Source of the DNA: Myxacorys californica WJT36-NPBG1
GTDB lineage: Bacteria; Cyanobacteriota; Cyanobacteriia; Leptolyngbyales; Leptolyngbyaceae
Direction of reading: 5' to 3'
Assembly: GCA_019359315.1 (NCBI GenBank)
Contig: JAHHHO010000046.1
Location: 1-42,639 of the forward strand
Length of the DNA stretch: 42,639 nt
This document shows, in pieces, positions 33,696 through 42,143 of the stretch; position 1 is the first letter of the stretch, and each line of letters opens with the position of its first letter. The notes below the pieces were generated by a model. It was not told the origin of the DNA, did no database searches, and was given only the letters and a program-made list of their open reading frames with translations. The position numbers were made by a program, and so were the translations under genes.

Positions 33696-35033
33696 ATGAA
33701 GTCCCCCTCTCCAGTTCCTCCATCATCGAATGGGTTCGGCGTCAATGCATTCTTTAAGCTTGCGATCGTCAACATTTTCTCGAATTTGATGGTTCCCCTA
33801 GCAGGCTGGATGGACATTGCCTTTTTGGGGCATTTAGCTGACATTCGGCATTTAGCAGGCGTGTCGTTAGCCACTGTTCTGTTCAGTTACCTCTACTGGA
33901 CGTTTGGCTTTTTACGTATGGGCACAACGGGAACGACCGCTCAAGCTTTAGGACGCGGCAATCAGGATGATGTCGTGCTGATTGCGCTGCGGAACGGCGC
34001 GATCGCGATCGCTCTAGGGTTAGTTTTGGTGTTGTTGCAGGCTCCGTTGGGGCAGATCGGATTCTCGCTGTTGAGTGCGACCGAAGAAGTCAAACGTTCG
34101 GGTCAAACCTTTTACAGCGCGATGATTTGGGGCGCTCCGGCAACGCTGCTCAATTTTGTTCTAATCGGATGGTTTTTAGGCAGAGCGCAGAGTGCTAAAG
34201 TGTTGCTGCTATCAGTAGTCGGCAATGTTGCGAGTGTTGGATTGGATTATTGGTTTATTGTGCGGTTGGGATGGCAGAGTGCGGGGGCAGGCTGGGCAAC
34301 CGCGCTGAGTCAATATGTAATGCTTGCGATCGCGCTGCTCCTATTTGCTCAAGCGGTTTCTTGGAAGCAGGTTCAGTCTCTCTCTCATCAAATCCTTGAT
34401 CCGTCAGCCTTAAAAGCAGCATTTGTTTTGAACCGAGAAATCACCATTCGCACGTTTGTTTTAATCTCAACGTTTGCTGTATTCACGAATTTAAGCTCAG
34501 CGTTTGGTACAGAGATTCTCGCTGTCAATACGCTGCTATTACAAGTTGTGACACTCACTGCCTATTTTGTAGATGGATTTGCGTTTGCAACGGAAACGTG
34601 GGCAGGATTATTTGGGGGACGAAATGATGTTGCAGGGTTGAAACAATTGCTAATTGTCTCAGGAGTGGCAAGTTTGAGTGTAGGATTGCTCATCGCGATC
34701 GCATTTATTCTCATGCCTATTCCTCTGTTTCGATTGCTCACCAATCACACAAACGTACTAGCTGGGGTGACTCAATCTGTTGGGTGGCTGTTGCCAATTC
34801 TTGGATCTGGTGCGATCGCGTACATGCTAGATGGCTACTTTCTAGGGTTAACCGCAGGACGCATCTTAAGACAATCAGTCGTGGGCGCTGCGATCGCTGG
34901 GTTTATTCCTCTAGGAATTATCGCCTGGTATACGCATAATCCAACTCTATTGTGGATGGCACTCACCCTATTTATGGTGTTGCGAGCCGCAATTCTAGTG
35001 ATGCAAGTATTAAAATCATTCGCTAACGCCTAG
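33696..35033 (+). CDS. MATE-family multidrug/toxin exporter (DinF-like)
   Basis: A 445-residue inner-membrane exporter with about 12 hydrophobic segments, using an H+ or Na+ gradient. The early helix VNIFSNLMVPLAGWMDIAFL, followed by GHLADIRHLAGVSLA, and the loop FGFLRMGTTGTTAQALGRGN place it in the DinF-like branch. NCBI-style annotation of close cyanobacterial relatives often mentions the guanitoxin exporter GntT, but nothing here points to that pathway. GAGG lies seven bases before ATG 33696. The gene is divergent from fghA. The weak stem GCCTA/TAGGC overlapping the stop (35028-35040) may end the transcript. Confidence 0.93.
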   Translation: MKSPSPVPPSSNGFGVNAFFKLAIVNIFSNLMVPLAGWMDIAFLGHLADIRHLAGVSLATVLFSYLYWTFGFLRMGTTGTTAQALGRGNQDDVVLIALRNGAIAIALGLVLVLLQAPLGQIGFSLLSATEEVKRSGQTFYSAMIWGAPATLLNFVLIGWFLGRAQSAKVLLLSVVGNVASVGLDYWFIVRLGWQSAGAGWATALSQYVMLAIALLLFAQAVSWKQVQSLSHQILDPSALKAAFVLNREITIRTFVLISTFAVFTNLSSAFGTEILAVNTLLLQVVTLTAYFVDGFAFATETWAGLFGGRNDVAGLKQLLIVSGVASLSVGLLIAIAFILMPIPLFRLLTNHTNVLAGVTQSVGWLLPILGSGAIAYMLDGYFLGLTAGRILRQSVVGAAIAGFIPLGIIAWYTHNPTLLWMALTLFMVLRAAILVMQVLKSFANA

Positions 35034-35078
35034 CTTAGGCTTTCGTCAATGCTTGAGTGAATGCAATTTATATAAGAA

Positions 35079-35891
35079 CTATCCCCCATGCGCGAATGCG
35101 GGATAAAGCGCCATTCCACCATCAATAAAGAGCGTTGTCCCCGTTACATAATCAGAATCGTCTGATGCCAACCAAACAGCCGCCTTTGCTACATCATCTG
35201 GAACCCCAATTCTGTCGGACGGAATGAGCTTTCGCAATTCAGCTGCTTCTTCAGGAGAACTCCACGCCTCGGTATTGATGTCGGTCTTAATTGCGCCAGG
35301 AGCAATGCTGTTCACTCGAATTTTATGAGGCGCAAGTTCTTGAGCAATACTTCGCATCATCAGATTGATACCGCCTTTACTCGCCGCGTAATTCACATGT
35401 CCTGCCCAAGGAATCACTTCGTGGACGGAACTCATACAAATAATTTTGCCTGCCGCACAAGACACATTGGGCTGAACACCCCGTCGCATAAATTCTTTAG
35501 CGGCTTCACGGGCACAGAGAAACTGCCCCGTAAGGTTGACATTAATTACGCTATTCCACTGCTGCAACGTCATGTCTAAAAACGATGCGTCGTTTTGGAT
35601 GCCAGCATTGTTGACTAAAATATCGATTGTGCCAAATTCGCGAAGCATTTGCTCAAACATCGCGTTGACTTCTTCTTCTTTTGAAACATCAGCACCAATC
35701 GCGATCGCGTCTCCCCCCCTGGCTCGAATCTCTTGCACAATCTTCTCAGCATCCTCCTGCTCGGAACGGTAGTTAACCACAACGGCAGCGCCTGCTTGGG
35801 CAAGATGTCTAGCCACGGCTTCCCCAATTCCTGAACTAGCACCAGTGACTAACGCTTTCTGGTCTTTGAGTAGATCGGCAGAATAGCTCAT
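35079..35891 (-). CDS. SDR-family glucose 1-dehydrogenase-like oxidoreductase
   Basis: A 270-residue classical short-chain dehydrogenase. NAD(P)-binding motif VTGASSGIG (residues 15-23), NNAG at 94-97, catalytic Ser154/155, Tyr168 and Lys172 (YAASKGG). The C-terminal APGAIKTDINTEAW and DYVTGTTLFIDGG match glucose 1-dehydrogenase (EC 1.1.1.47) proteins of Bacillus type. The arginine of NYRSEQ after the second strand suggests NADP use. The frame extends to GTG 35948, but ATG 35891 fits the family N-terminus; neither has a ribosome binding site. True substrate specificity needs an assay. It is convergent with the MATE gene, with 45 bp between stops. Confidence 0.92.
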   Translation of the reverse strand: MSYSADLLKDQKALVTGASSGIGEAVARHLAQAGAAVVVNYRSEQEDAEKIVQEIRARGGDAIAIGADVSKEEEVNAMFEQMLREFGTIDILVNNAGIQNDASFLDMTLQQWNSVINVNLTGQFLCAREAAKEFMRRGVQPNVSCAAGKIICMSSVHEVIPWAGHVNYAASKGGINLMMRSIAQELAPHKIRVNSIAPGAIKTDINTEAWSSPEEAAELRKLIPSDRIGVPDDVAKAAVWLASDDSDYVTGTTLFIDGGMALYPAFAHGG

Positions 35892-35980
35892 GGGAGAGGA
35901 CAGCCAACAAAGATCATCCTTAAAGTAGCGATTGAGGCTGGCGATCACGTCTGACGCAAGAAAGAGATCGCCATAGGAAT

Positions 35981-36017
35981 GAGGGATGAAAGAACGATCA
36001 GGCTGACTTCATCCCTC
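35981..36017 (-). terminator. Putative terminator of the Deg/HtrA protease gene
   Basis: A 10-bp perfect stem, GAGGGATGAA/TTCATCCCTC (35981-35990, 36008-36017), with a 17-base loop lies 31 bp downstream of the protease stop on the minus strand. There is no T run, so the call rests on position and stem only. Confidence 0.5.
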
Positions 36018-36048
36018 CTTGCGTTAGCGTTGCCGCAGGCGCCTCTAT

Positions 36049-37254
36049 CTACCCTCCCCGCTGCGCAAGATTCTGCTCCGGCAGTGCTTCCGGTCGAATC
36101 GTCAGCTCTTGCGTTTGCCCATTTCGATTCACCGTAACTCTCATTGGCTTATTGATTCCCGTTGCGTCCACTTGCTGTTGAATTTGTCCAGCAGTTTCAA
36201 TTGCAGTTCCGTTAATATTTGTGATTACGTCACCAGGACGCAATTGTGCTTGCGCGGCGGGAGAATTGGGTAACACTTTCAACACCACGACGCCTTCAGT
36301 CTGCGTGACTTGAAACCCGAGATTGCTTTGATTGATCTGCGATTGCAGTTCTGGAGATAACTCTGTCATCTGCACGCCAATGTAGGGATACTCAACTCGT
36401 CCCGTCGTGGCAAGCTGTTGAGCAACCTTCTGCACAGTGTTGATCGGAATGGCAAAGCCGAGTCCCTGAGCGCCTTGAATAATCGCCGTATTCACGCCGA
36501 CCACTTCTCCAGCACCGTTCAGCAAAGGCCCTCCGGAATTGCCCGGATTAATTGCTGCATCGGTTTGAATGAAGTTGATGCGCTTATCAGGAATGCCAAT
36601 ATCACTGGTTGACCGATCAGTTGCGCTGATGATGCCCTGTGTCACGGTATTGCTAAGACCGAGCGGATTACCAATGGCGATCGCAAGCTGACCCGGAACG
36701 AGTTGATCGGAGTTGCCCAATCGAACGGTTGGCAAATCTGTGGCCTCGATCCGAACAACGGCAATATCACTCAATGGGTCGGCTCCTAACACCTTACCCG
36801 GAAAACGACGCCCATCTTTCAATACTACAGTGACTGTATCGGCTCCTTCGACCACATGGGCATTTGTGATGATTTGCCCATCAGCACTGGTAATAAATCC
36901 TGATCCTGTACCGCGTTGAACTTCCTCTCTTGGTGATCGCTGCCGCCCCAAAAATTGATCAATACCGAATCGGTCAACCGATTCGCGGACAGTACGGGTA
37001 GAGTTGATGCGAACTACCGCAGGCCCAACTTGCTCGACGACTGGAGTAACCGCACTCAAATCGTACCGAGAAGCGGTCGTTGCGACAACCTGCTGAGAAG
37101 GTGTGGGTTGGGGTTGGCTTGGACTAATATTAGGTTGTTGCTGGCTGGGCTGTTGCTGAGAGGTGCTGAGGTCGCGGATCGCGGCGCAACTTGCGATCGG
37201 CAGCCCGATCAGCAGCGATAGAAATAGGGCTGGGCGCTTGAGAGAAGATTTCAT
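36049..37254 (-). CDS. Deg/HtrA-type trypsin-like serine protease with PDZ domain
   Basis: A 401-residue envelope protease of the cyanobacterial HhoA/HhoB/HtrA group, for protein quality control. The N-terminus has a hydrophobic segment and Cys23 in PIASC, a possible lipobox, then a Gln/Pro-rich linker to about residue 60. The catalytic triad is His133 (TNAHVVEG), Asp163 ([10 protein letters not shown]) and Ser240 ([10 protein letters not shown]). One PDZ domain at about 295-385 includes [20 protein letters not shown]. All catalytic residues are intact. Which of the three cyanobacterial paralogues it corresponds to cannot be told from sequence alone. No ribosome binding site is obvious. It is 157 bp upstream of the SDR gene on the same strand, separated by a hairpin. 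Confidence 0.94.
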   Translation of the reverse strand: MKSSLKRPALFLSLLIGLPIASCAAIRDLSTSQQQPSQQQPNISPSQPQPTPSQQVVATTASRYDLSAVTPVVEQVGPAVVRINSTRTVRESVDRFGIDQFLGRQRSPREEVQRGTGSGFITSADGQIITNAHVVEGADTVTVVLKDGRRFPGKVLGADPLSDIAVVRIEATDLPTVRLGNSDQLVPGQLAIAIGNPLGLSNTVTQGIISATDRSTSDIGIPDKRINFIQTDAAINPGNSGGPLLNGAGEVVGVNTAIIQGAQGLGFAIPINTVQKVAQQLATTGRVEYPYIGVQMTELSPELQSQINQSNLGFQVTQTEGVVVLKVLPNSPAAQAQLRPGDVITNINGTAIETAGQIQQQVDATGINKPMRVTVNRNGQTQELTIRPEALPEQNLAQRGG

Positions 37255-37462
37255 ACCAGTTCTGAATCAATAAGTGTAAGTAGCTAGTCATAAATTAATG
37301 AGGAAATAGTTGTAGTCCCAGCATCTCGATTCGCTACGGCTAGTTGCTTCGCAAACACACAGGATAAGACACTCGCACTACCTCTAACTCTTACTCTTAC
37401 TCTAGGACAATTGCTAATCAAATGCGAAGGGAGCATGTCACTTTTTCTACAAGTAATTATGC

Positions 37463-37690
37463 TTAGTTGATCGGTAATGGCGAACCAATTAACCCATCCA
37501 AGTAAGCACAACGATGAGCTAACACTTGAGGAACGTTTTCACGGTTCCATTGTGCGCCTGAGAGTTGCACTCGCCGACTAATCTGTTTGATGGTTGATTC
37601 AACTGCACCGGAACCAATCGAGTACAATCCTTCTGCCTAGTAAAACTCGTAATTCACAAGGCGATGACGATGCTTATCCCTCATTTGTTC
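37463..37690 (-). pseudogene. C-terminal remnant of an ISKra4-family transposase
   Basis: A minus-strand frame (EQMRDKHRHRLVNYEFY, stop, AEGLYSIGSGAVESTIKQIS, RRVQLSGAQWNRENVPQVLA, HRCAYLDGL) carries the YSIGSGAVES motif of ISKra4 transposases. The family is several hundred residues, so only the last part remains. An in-frame TAG (37637-37639), probably once Trp, interrupts it. Another stop lies just upstream, and no terminal repeats are recognisable. Confidence 0.75.
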
Positions 37691-37717
37691 TCACTGTAGT
37701 AACAAATGAGGGATAAG
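37673..37717. repeat. 17-bp perfect inverted repeat at the edge of the IS remnant
   Basis: Arms 37673-37689 and 37701-37717 are perfectly complementary around an 11-base loop. The left arm is part of the transposase reading frame, so the right arm is an inverted copy of coding sequence, which suggests a small inverted duplication at the break point of the element. Confidence 0.85.
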
Positions 37718-37828
37718 TTACTGCGTTTAAGTTGAGAATATGAGTTTGCGACAACCCATCGCGACGGTTGGCTTCAGTGTTCTACCTTTTTTCATTCTGG
37801 ATGCGCGATCGCTTCCCTAAAAGAAAAC

Positions 37829-37856
37829 GCAGTAGGATTTGTTCGTGTCCTACTGC
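37829..37856 (-). terminator. Intrinsic-terminator-like hairpin (minus strand)
   Basis: GCAGTAGGA/TCCTACTGC (37829-37837, 37848-37856). Read on the minus strand, the stem is followed by GTTTTCTTTT, so it resembles a terminator for transcripts coming from 38-39 kb. It lies about 100 bp past the end of the frameshifted remnant. Elsewhere in 37255-38271 nothing but debris is seen; a run of CTCTTA repeats lies near 37390. Confidence 0.55.
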
Positions 37857-37961
37857 ATTAACCCTATTGCTAGACTCTTAAGCCGGATAAATCCGCAAGC
37901 GACGGTTCGGTTCTACGCAGAAACTACCGGATCTGAGCCGATAGTGCTCGATGAGCTCGTG

Positions 37962-38250
37962 CTAAATTATGCGAACGTGGGCAGATCGCGGTAGCAACTC
38001 AACGGACTGTTCCTTCGGCATCACAATGTGATCCACGACCAAGGGAGCTAATCTTCGGAACAGTCTTACAAGCCTCTGGACACGAGCAAATTCTTCTGGT
38101 GTCTTTGACTGATATCAGTTCTTCCTCAACATACAAGGACACCACTTCTACCCCTCGTTTTGCGACCATCACTCGAACCGCTTCCCAGTTCCCATTCAAG
38201 TTGAAGAAACCAGAACTAAAGGTTCCAAGTCTGAAGATTCTAGGGGACAA
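37962..38250 (-). pseudogene. Frameshifted coding remnant, family unknown
   Basis: Two adjacent minus-strand frames join into one plausible protein if one base is removed near 38095: NLNGNWEAVRVMVAKRGVEV, VSLYVEEELISVK, then TPEEFARVQRLVRLFRRLAP and LVVDHIVMPKEQSVEL, ending at TAG 37962-37964. The second half is convincingly protein-like. I do not recognise the family. A single-base insertion in a formerly intact gene explains the pattern best. Confidence 0.4.
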
Positions 38251-38271
38251 ATGTGTCAGTCCTGCTCATGC

Positions 38272-39009
38272 TCAAGAGGCTTGTCTTCTGCCGTTGCTCA
38301 GTAAGCTCGCCAATCCAGCAAGCCCTAACACTCCTAACCATCCCCAATTGCCACCAGATCCCTGATTTGCGCTAGCACCAGCAGTCGAGGTGTTAGCACC
38401 AGTAGGAGAAGTCGAGGTGTTAGCACCAGTAGGAGAAGTAGTTGGTGTACCCGTTACGCCACTTGGATTTGTTGTTCCTGCACCAGATACGCCACCTGTC
38501 CCACCGGGAGCAGTTGTTGTACCCGTTGTGCCGCTTGTACCTGTACCCGTTGTTGTGCCAGTTGAACCTGGAGCCGTTGTCCCGGCTGAACCTGCTGTAC
38601 CCGGTGCGCCTGTTCCTGTTGTGTCGGTTGAACCTGTACCTGTTGTTCCAGTCGTTCCAGTCGTTCCGGTTGAATCTGTACCTGTTCCAGTCGTTCCAGT
38701 TGAACCTGTTCCAGTCGTTCCGGTCGTTCCGGTTGAATCTGTACCTGTACCTGTTGTACCAGTCGTTCCAGTTGAACCTGTACCTGTTGTTCCAGTCGTG
38801 CCGGTTGAGCCAGGTGCGTTATTGGTGCCGCTTGTACTACCTTCTGTATTCGTTGTTCCACTCCCAGAACCAGTTGTGCCAGTGCTCCCACTCGGCGAGG
38901 TACCCGAACCGTTGTTCTGAGCCAAAGCAGGCAATCCTAACGGTAATGTTGCGAGGCTGAACGCTAACACACTTGCGGAAAAAAATTTGGGGAATTGCGA
39001 TCGCGTCAT
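38272..39009 (-). CDS. Exported Gly/Thr-repeat protein with WGxxGxxG C-terminal tail
   Basis: A 245-residue secreted or wall-associated protein. The signal peptide is [20 protein letters not shown] then [11 protein letters not shown], with cleavage likely after ALA. About residues 30-215 are low-complexity Gly/Thr/Ser repeats ([16 protein letters not shown] and variants with TD or AP). The end, [20 protein letters not shown] then RRQAS, is the WGxxGxxG-type tail: a glycine-rich hydrophobic helix followed by arginines, thought to act as a sorting signal. AGGA five bases before ATG 39009 fixes the start, although the frame runs on to 39054. Repeat-driven length variation between strains is expected. 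A surface-sheath role is plausible but unproven. Confidence 0.88.
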   Translation of the reverse strand: MTRSQFPKFFSASVLAFSLATLPLGLPALAQNNGSGTSPSGSTGTTGSGSGTTNTEGSTSGTNNAPGSTGTTGTTGTGSTGTTGTTGTGTDSTGTTGTTGTGSTGTTGTGTDSTGTTGTTGTTGTGSTDTTGTGAPGTAGSAGTTAPGSTGTTTGTGTSGTTGTTTAPGGTGGVSGAGTTNPSGVTGTPTTSPTGANTSTSPTGANTSTAGASANQGSGGNWGWLGVLGLAGLASLLSNGRRQAS

Positions 39010-39131
39010 AATTTCCTGTTCTTTAAAGTCAAAAGTACTACTACGAACAAACAATGATGTAAAAACCTCAAGTAAAAACCTAACCCTAATCCCATCTATT
39101 CTGAATAATCCATCGATTGCTGCCTCTACCC

Positions 39132-39231
39132 AAAGGGCTAGGGAACTAAAGGGCTAGGGAAATTCGGTCATTCTATCTGCGCCCGATCAACAGACTTAAT
39201 TAGGTCCGTCTTTGAATTAGGTCCGTCTTTG
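39132..39231. repeat. Two short tandem duplications upstream of the Rieske gene
   Basis: A 16-bp unit AAAGGGCTAGGGAACT (39132-39147) is followed by a near-copy (39148-39163). The 17-bp AATTAGGTCCGTCTTTG occurs twice perfectly (39198-39214, 39215-39231). Both lie in the 291-bp region between divergent genes, 70 bp or more before ATG 39301, where promoter elements would be expected. Confidence 0.9.
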
Positions 39232-39300
39232 AGGCGATCGCCGCTCAGCTTGCGCCAGAATTGTTAAGATACATAAAGCACGACTTTAAAGGCGCTCTCC

Positions 39301-40671
39301 ATGCTGACAGAAGAACCGACAACTCAATCTGATGCACTCTCCGCTGGAGGAGTTGATCCAAATCGGTTTGACTGGAAAGAAGCTTGGTATCCGGTTTATT
39401 ACGTCGAAGATTTAGACAAGGCGAAGTTAACCAAGTTCACGCTGCTGGGTCAGGACCTCGTCATTTGGTGGGACAAACAAGCGGCGTGCTGGCGAGCGTT
39501 TAGCGATCAATGCCCACATCGATTGGCACCGTTGTCTGAAGGCAGGATTGCAGCAGATGGATTGCTGGAGTGCCCGTACCACGGTTGGGCATTTAAAGGA
39601 GATGGCGCGTGCGATCGCATTCCACAGCAACGTCCTGATCAGGCGGCGCATGAATCTAACCGCGCTTGTGTAGCAACTTTTCCCACGGCTGAACGCCAAG
39701 GGTTGCTGTTTATTTACGCGGGAACGCCAGAGAATGCCGATCGCGTCAAAATTCCACTGATCGAACCGATGGAAGAATCCCCAGAGGGCTGGGTTTGTCT
39801 AAACACGTTTCGAGACTTGCCCTACGATGCGCTGACGCTGTTAGAGAATGTCTTGGATTCGAGCCATGTTTCATTTACCCATCATCGATCCGTGGGCAAT
39901 CGATCGAATGCCGCTCCAGTGGAATTAGAAGTGTTGGAAGCTGGTAAACAAGGCTTTCAGGGGTTTTGGGCAGAGGGTCCACGTAAAGGGACGCTAGGAC
40001 AACAGCACACCACTTTTGTTGCACCAGCGCTCATGTGGCACGATCTGACCTCGAAACAGTTCGGTCGGACCCTCACCGTTGTGTATGCAACGCCGATCCG
40101 CAAAGGGGAGTGCCGGGTGTTCGCCCGGTTCCCGTTTAAGTTTTCCTCGAAATTGCCTGGTTTTCTCATTACACTGACGCCGCGCTGGTACTCCCACATC
40201 GGCAATAACAACGTTCTGGAAGACGATCAGATTTTCTTGCATCATCAGGAACGGTATTTAGCCGCAAAGGGCGGGAGCTCTAATTTTGCGAAAGCGTTCT
40301 ATCTAGCGACGCGGGCAGATACATTTGTATCGGCATTGCGGCGGTGGGTCAACGAGTTCGAGGCAGATCCCTTCTCGGCTCAAGCCTTGCCGCCTGCTCG
40401 ATCAACAGAAGCGTTGCTCGATCGCTACCATTCCCATACGGTTCATTGTGCAAGCTGTCGCAGTGCGTTGACAAATATTCAGAAGATTCGGTTCGCATTC
40501 GTGATCGTGAGTCTGATCGCTGGGATATTGCTTCCGGTGTTTGTGCCATCGGTTGTTTCAGCGACCGTGGCCTTGATCGCGATCGCGCTATGGTTTGGCT
40601 TAGGCAAGCTAGAACGTCAGTTTTATGAAGGCCGACCGGTGCCACTCCGAAATTTGCCAGATAAAAAATAA
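39301..40671 (+). CDS. Rieske non-haem iron oxygenase of the pheophorbide a oxygenase (PaO/Lls1/Tic55) family
   Basis: A 456-residue membrane-associated oxygenase. The Rieske [2Fe-2S] domain (about 28-140) has Cys71/His73 (CPHRLAP) and Cys91/His94 (CPYHGWAF). The mononuclear iron site is at about 176-196 (DALTLLENVLDSSHVSFTHH), with His189 and His194 as ligands. The PaO-type C-terminal domain follows, with a CASC motif near residue 383 and two hydrophobic segments (about 398-440) that should anchor it in a membrane. Plant relatives act on chlorophyll breakdown products or in protein import; cyanobacterial homologues have diverse or unknown substrates. Only a weak AAGG precedes ATG 39301. It stands alone. 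Confidence 0.93.
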   Translation: MLTEEPTTQSDALSAGGVDPNRFDWKEAWYPVYYVEDLDKAKLTKFTLLGQDLVIWWDKQAACWRAFSDQCPHRLAPLSEGRIAADGLLECPYHGWAFKGDGACDRIPQQRPDQAAHESNRACVATFPTAERQGLLFIYAGTPENADRVKIPLIEPMEESPEGWVCLNTFRDLPYDALTLLENVLDSSHVSFTHHRSVGNRSNAAPVELEVLEAGKQGFQGFWAEGPRKGTLGQQHTTFVAPALMWHDLTSKQFGRTLTVVYATPIRKGECRVFARFPFKFSSKLPGFLITLTPRWYSHIGNNNVLEDDQIFLHHQERYLAAKGGSSNFAKAFYLATRADTFVSALRRWVNEFEADPFSAQALPPARSTEALLDRYHSHTVHCASCRSALTNIQKIRFAFVIVSLIAGILLPVFVPSVVSATVALIAIALWFGLGKLERQFYEGRPVPLRNLPDKK

Positions 40672-40718
40672 TTTGGCTGAGTGATGCGATCGCGTCCTAA
40701 AACAGTCCTGATTTCATG

Positions 40719-40761
40719 GAAGTGTAGTTAGACTAATGTTGACTCAATCGCGCTACACTTC
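40719..40761. terminator. 9-bp stem between convergent genes
   Basis: GAAGTGTAG (40719-40727) pairs with CTACACTTC (40753-40761) over a 25-base loop, between the convergent Rieske gene and the small membrane-protein gene. A two-sided terminator is possible; the loop is long and the T content modest. Confidence 0.4.
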
Positions 40762-40832
40762 ACATTGCTTTATTTGCGTATCCTCATTCTGCCAACAGAT
40801 GCCAGACACATCTTGTACAGCATCAAAAGTTA

Positions 40833-41219
40833 CTACTCATTTCTAGGCGTTTCCCCCTGTCCATTAAGGGCTGGCTCTTCCACTTTGATATCCTCACCTT
40901 GTATCTGCTTGAAGAAAATTTTTGTGCCCTCAGGTAGCGGCTCATCTAAATTCAGCTTTTCTTTGACAGTTTCAGCCGTATCTTTAACAGATTCAACCAA
41001 GCCACCGCTTGACGCTCTAGCTTTTCCCTCTGCTTGAGCTTTGGCCTGCGGTTGAGTCTGAATCGCGTTAGCTCCAGAGGTTATAGGTGCCGCTTGTGCT
41101 TGTAATGGGTCACTGAATTGCCCTACAGCAAAACTGACAAGAAAGGTTAGTCCAATTAGAAAAGCCATCAAAAATTGGCGTAGCCGCAGACTTTGAAAGT
41201 AAACGATAACTTTGCTCAT
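40833..41219 (-). CDS. Small exported or anchored hypothetical protein
   Basis: A 128-residue protein. Residues about 14-36 (RQFLMAFLIGLTFLVSFAVG) form a signal peptide or membrane anchor, with LQAQAAP as a possible cleavage site near residue 43. An Ala/Gln-rich linker follows, then a conserved-looking helix (LVESVKDTAETVKEKLNLDE) and LPEGTKIFFKQIQGE. The helix resembles the amphipathic repeats of small stress proteins. GAGG seven bases before ATG 41219 supports the start. I do not recognise a named family. It lies 118 bp downstream of another membrane protein on the same strand. Confidence 0.75.
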   Translation of the reverse strand: MSKVIVYFQSLRLRQFLMAFLIGLTFLVSFAVGQFSDPLQAQAAPITSGANAIQTQPQAKAQAEGKARASSGGLVESVKDTAETVKEKLNLDEPLPEGTKIFFKQIQGEDIKVEEPALNGQGETPRNE

Positions 41220-41337
41220 ATAAAATCCTCAAATTCGTTGGTCACAGTTTTGATCGTTTACTAACAGCAAACATCGCTCTGACGGTATAGAGCGAATGCT
41301 AAAAGTTGGGAGTCGCTTACTCGTTAGTCGCAGGAAA

Positions 41338-41958
41338 TTAATCAAACGAAAAACTAAAGGGGCCGAGCGAGATAGTAGCAGACTTAGCCGTGTCTTTAAT
41401 CGTTTCTTGAATCCGGGGCAGATCAACAAACCGAACTGCGACTGGTGAACTAAAGTTTATCTCACCTAAGCGTTGGTTCGGTTCGGCTGTGATGCTTAAC
41501 AAGCGCAATGTATAAGCATCGTCTCGGTTAAACGGTTGCAAGATTAACTCAGCTTTAGATTTAGGCTCGGTAAAAGTGAACGGATCAACTTGTTTAACAA
41601 GATGGTCGCGATCGGGCGACTGAACTTCGAGATGAATGACAGCATCCTTGGAAGACAGAGTGATCCCTAACTCAAATTGATCAAAATCCTGCTTGGATTG
41701 ATTTTTCACTTGCACTTGCGCAATCTGCAAGTGGTTGTAGCTGTAAGTCTTGTAACCATCAGAAATTTCAATTTGCGATCGCGGATAAGCTACGCCAGAC
41801 ATGTCTTCAAATAACGGAGCAGTGTCAACCCGACAACCAATTTTCGGTTTGAGATTTAGATAAGTAGAAATCGCAGCGTACATCAAGGCACCAATGACAC
41901 TTCCGCTAATGAAGATGATCGTTGCGAATAGTAGTGTATACCAGGAAATAGAAGTCAT
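41338..41958 (-). CDS. Single-pass membrane hypothetical protein
   Basis: A 206-residue protein with one N-terminal transmembrane helix (SWYTLLFATIIFISGSVIGA) and a soluble domain rich in beta strands (HLQIAQVQVKNQSKQDFDQF, ELGITLSSKDAVIHLEVQ). This resembles an immunoglobulin-like or DUF-type fold. It ends ATISLGPFSFSFD. An upstream ATG at 42024 would add 22 residues without a signal-like sequence; neither start has a ribosome binding site, and ATG 41958 is chosen because it puts the helix at the N-terminus. The function is unknown. It may be co-transcribed with the small protein at 41219. Confidence 0.7.
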   Translation of the reverse strand: MTSISWYTLLFATIIFISGSVIGALMYAAISTYLNLKPKIGCRVDTAPLFEDMSGVAYPRSQIEISDGYKTYSYNHLQIAQVQVKNQSKQDFDQFELGITLSSKDAVIHLEVQSPDRDHLVKQVDPFTFTEPKSKAELILQPFNRDDAYTLRLLSITAEPNQRLGEINFSSPVAVRFVDLPRIQETIKDTAKSATISLGPFSFSFD

Positions 41959-42143
41959 TTGAGGGAAGCAGCATGTTCGAGCATGCCTGAGTTTGGTTAA
42001 TAGGGTTGTGTTAATGATCCGCATCAGTTAGAAGACCAGTCATCTGTCTCCTGGTATGACAAAGATTTGCAACGCGCTACGTTCCTGCGTCACCTCAATT
42101 TGTGGCAATACTCCGGGCAAATTCAAGATGTGCCTGTTCCTGT

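Noticed and set aside
37284..37511. 75-residue minus-strand frame between the protease and the IS remnant
   Set aside because: It overlaps the transposase remnant in another frame and includes a translated CTCTTA repeat (RVRVRVRG).
38390..38920. Long plus-strand frame rich in Val-Pro opposite the Gly/Thr-repeat protein
   Set aside because: It is the complement of a regular repeat and has no signal peptide or ribosome binding site. The minus-strand gene has a signal peptide, a good ribosome binding site and a recognisable tail.
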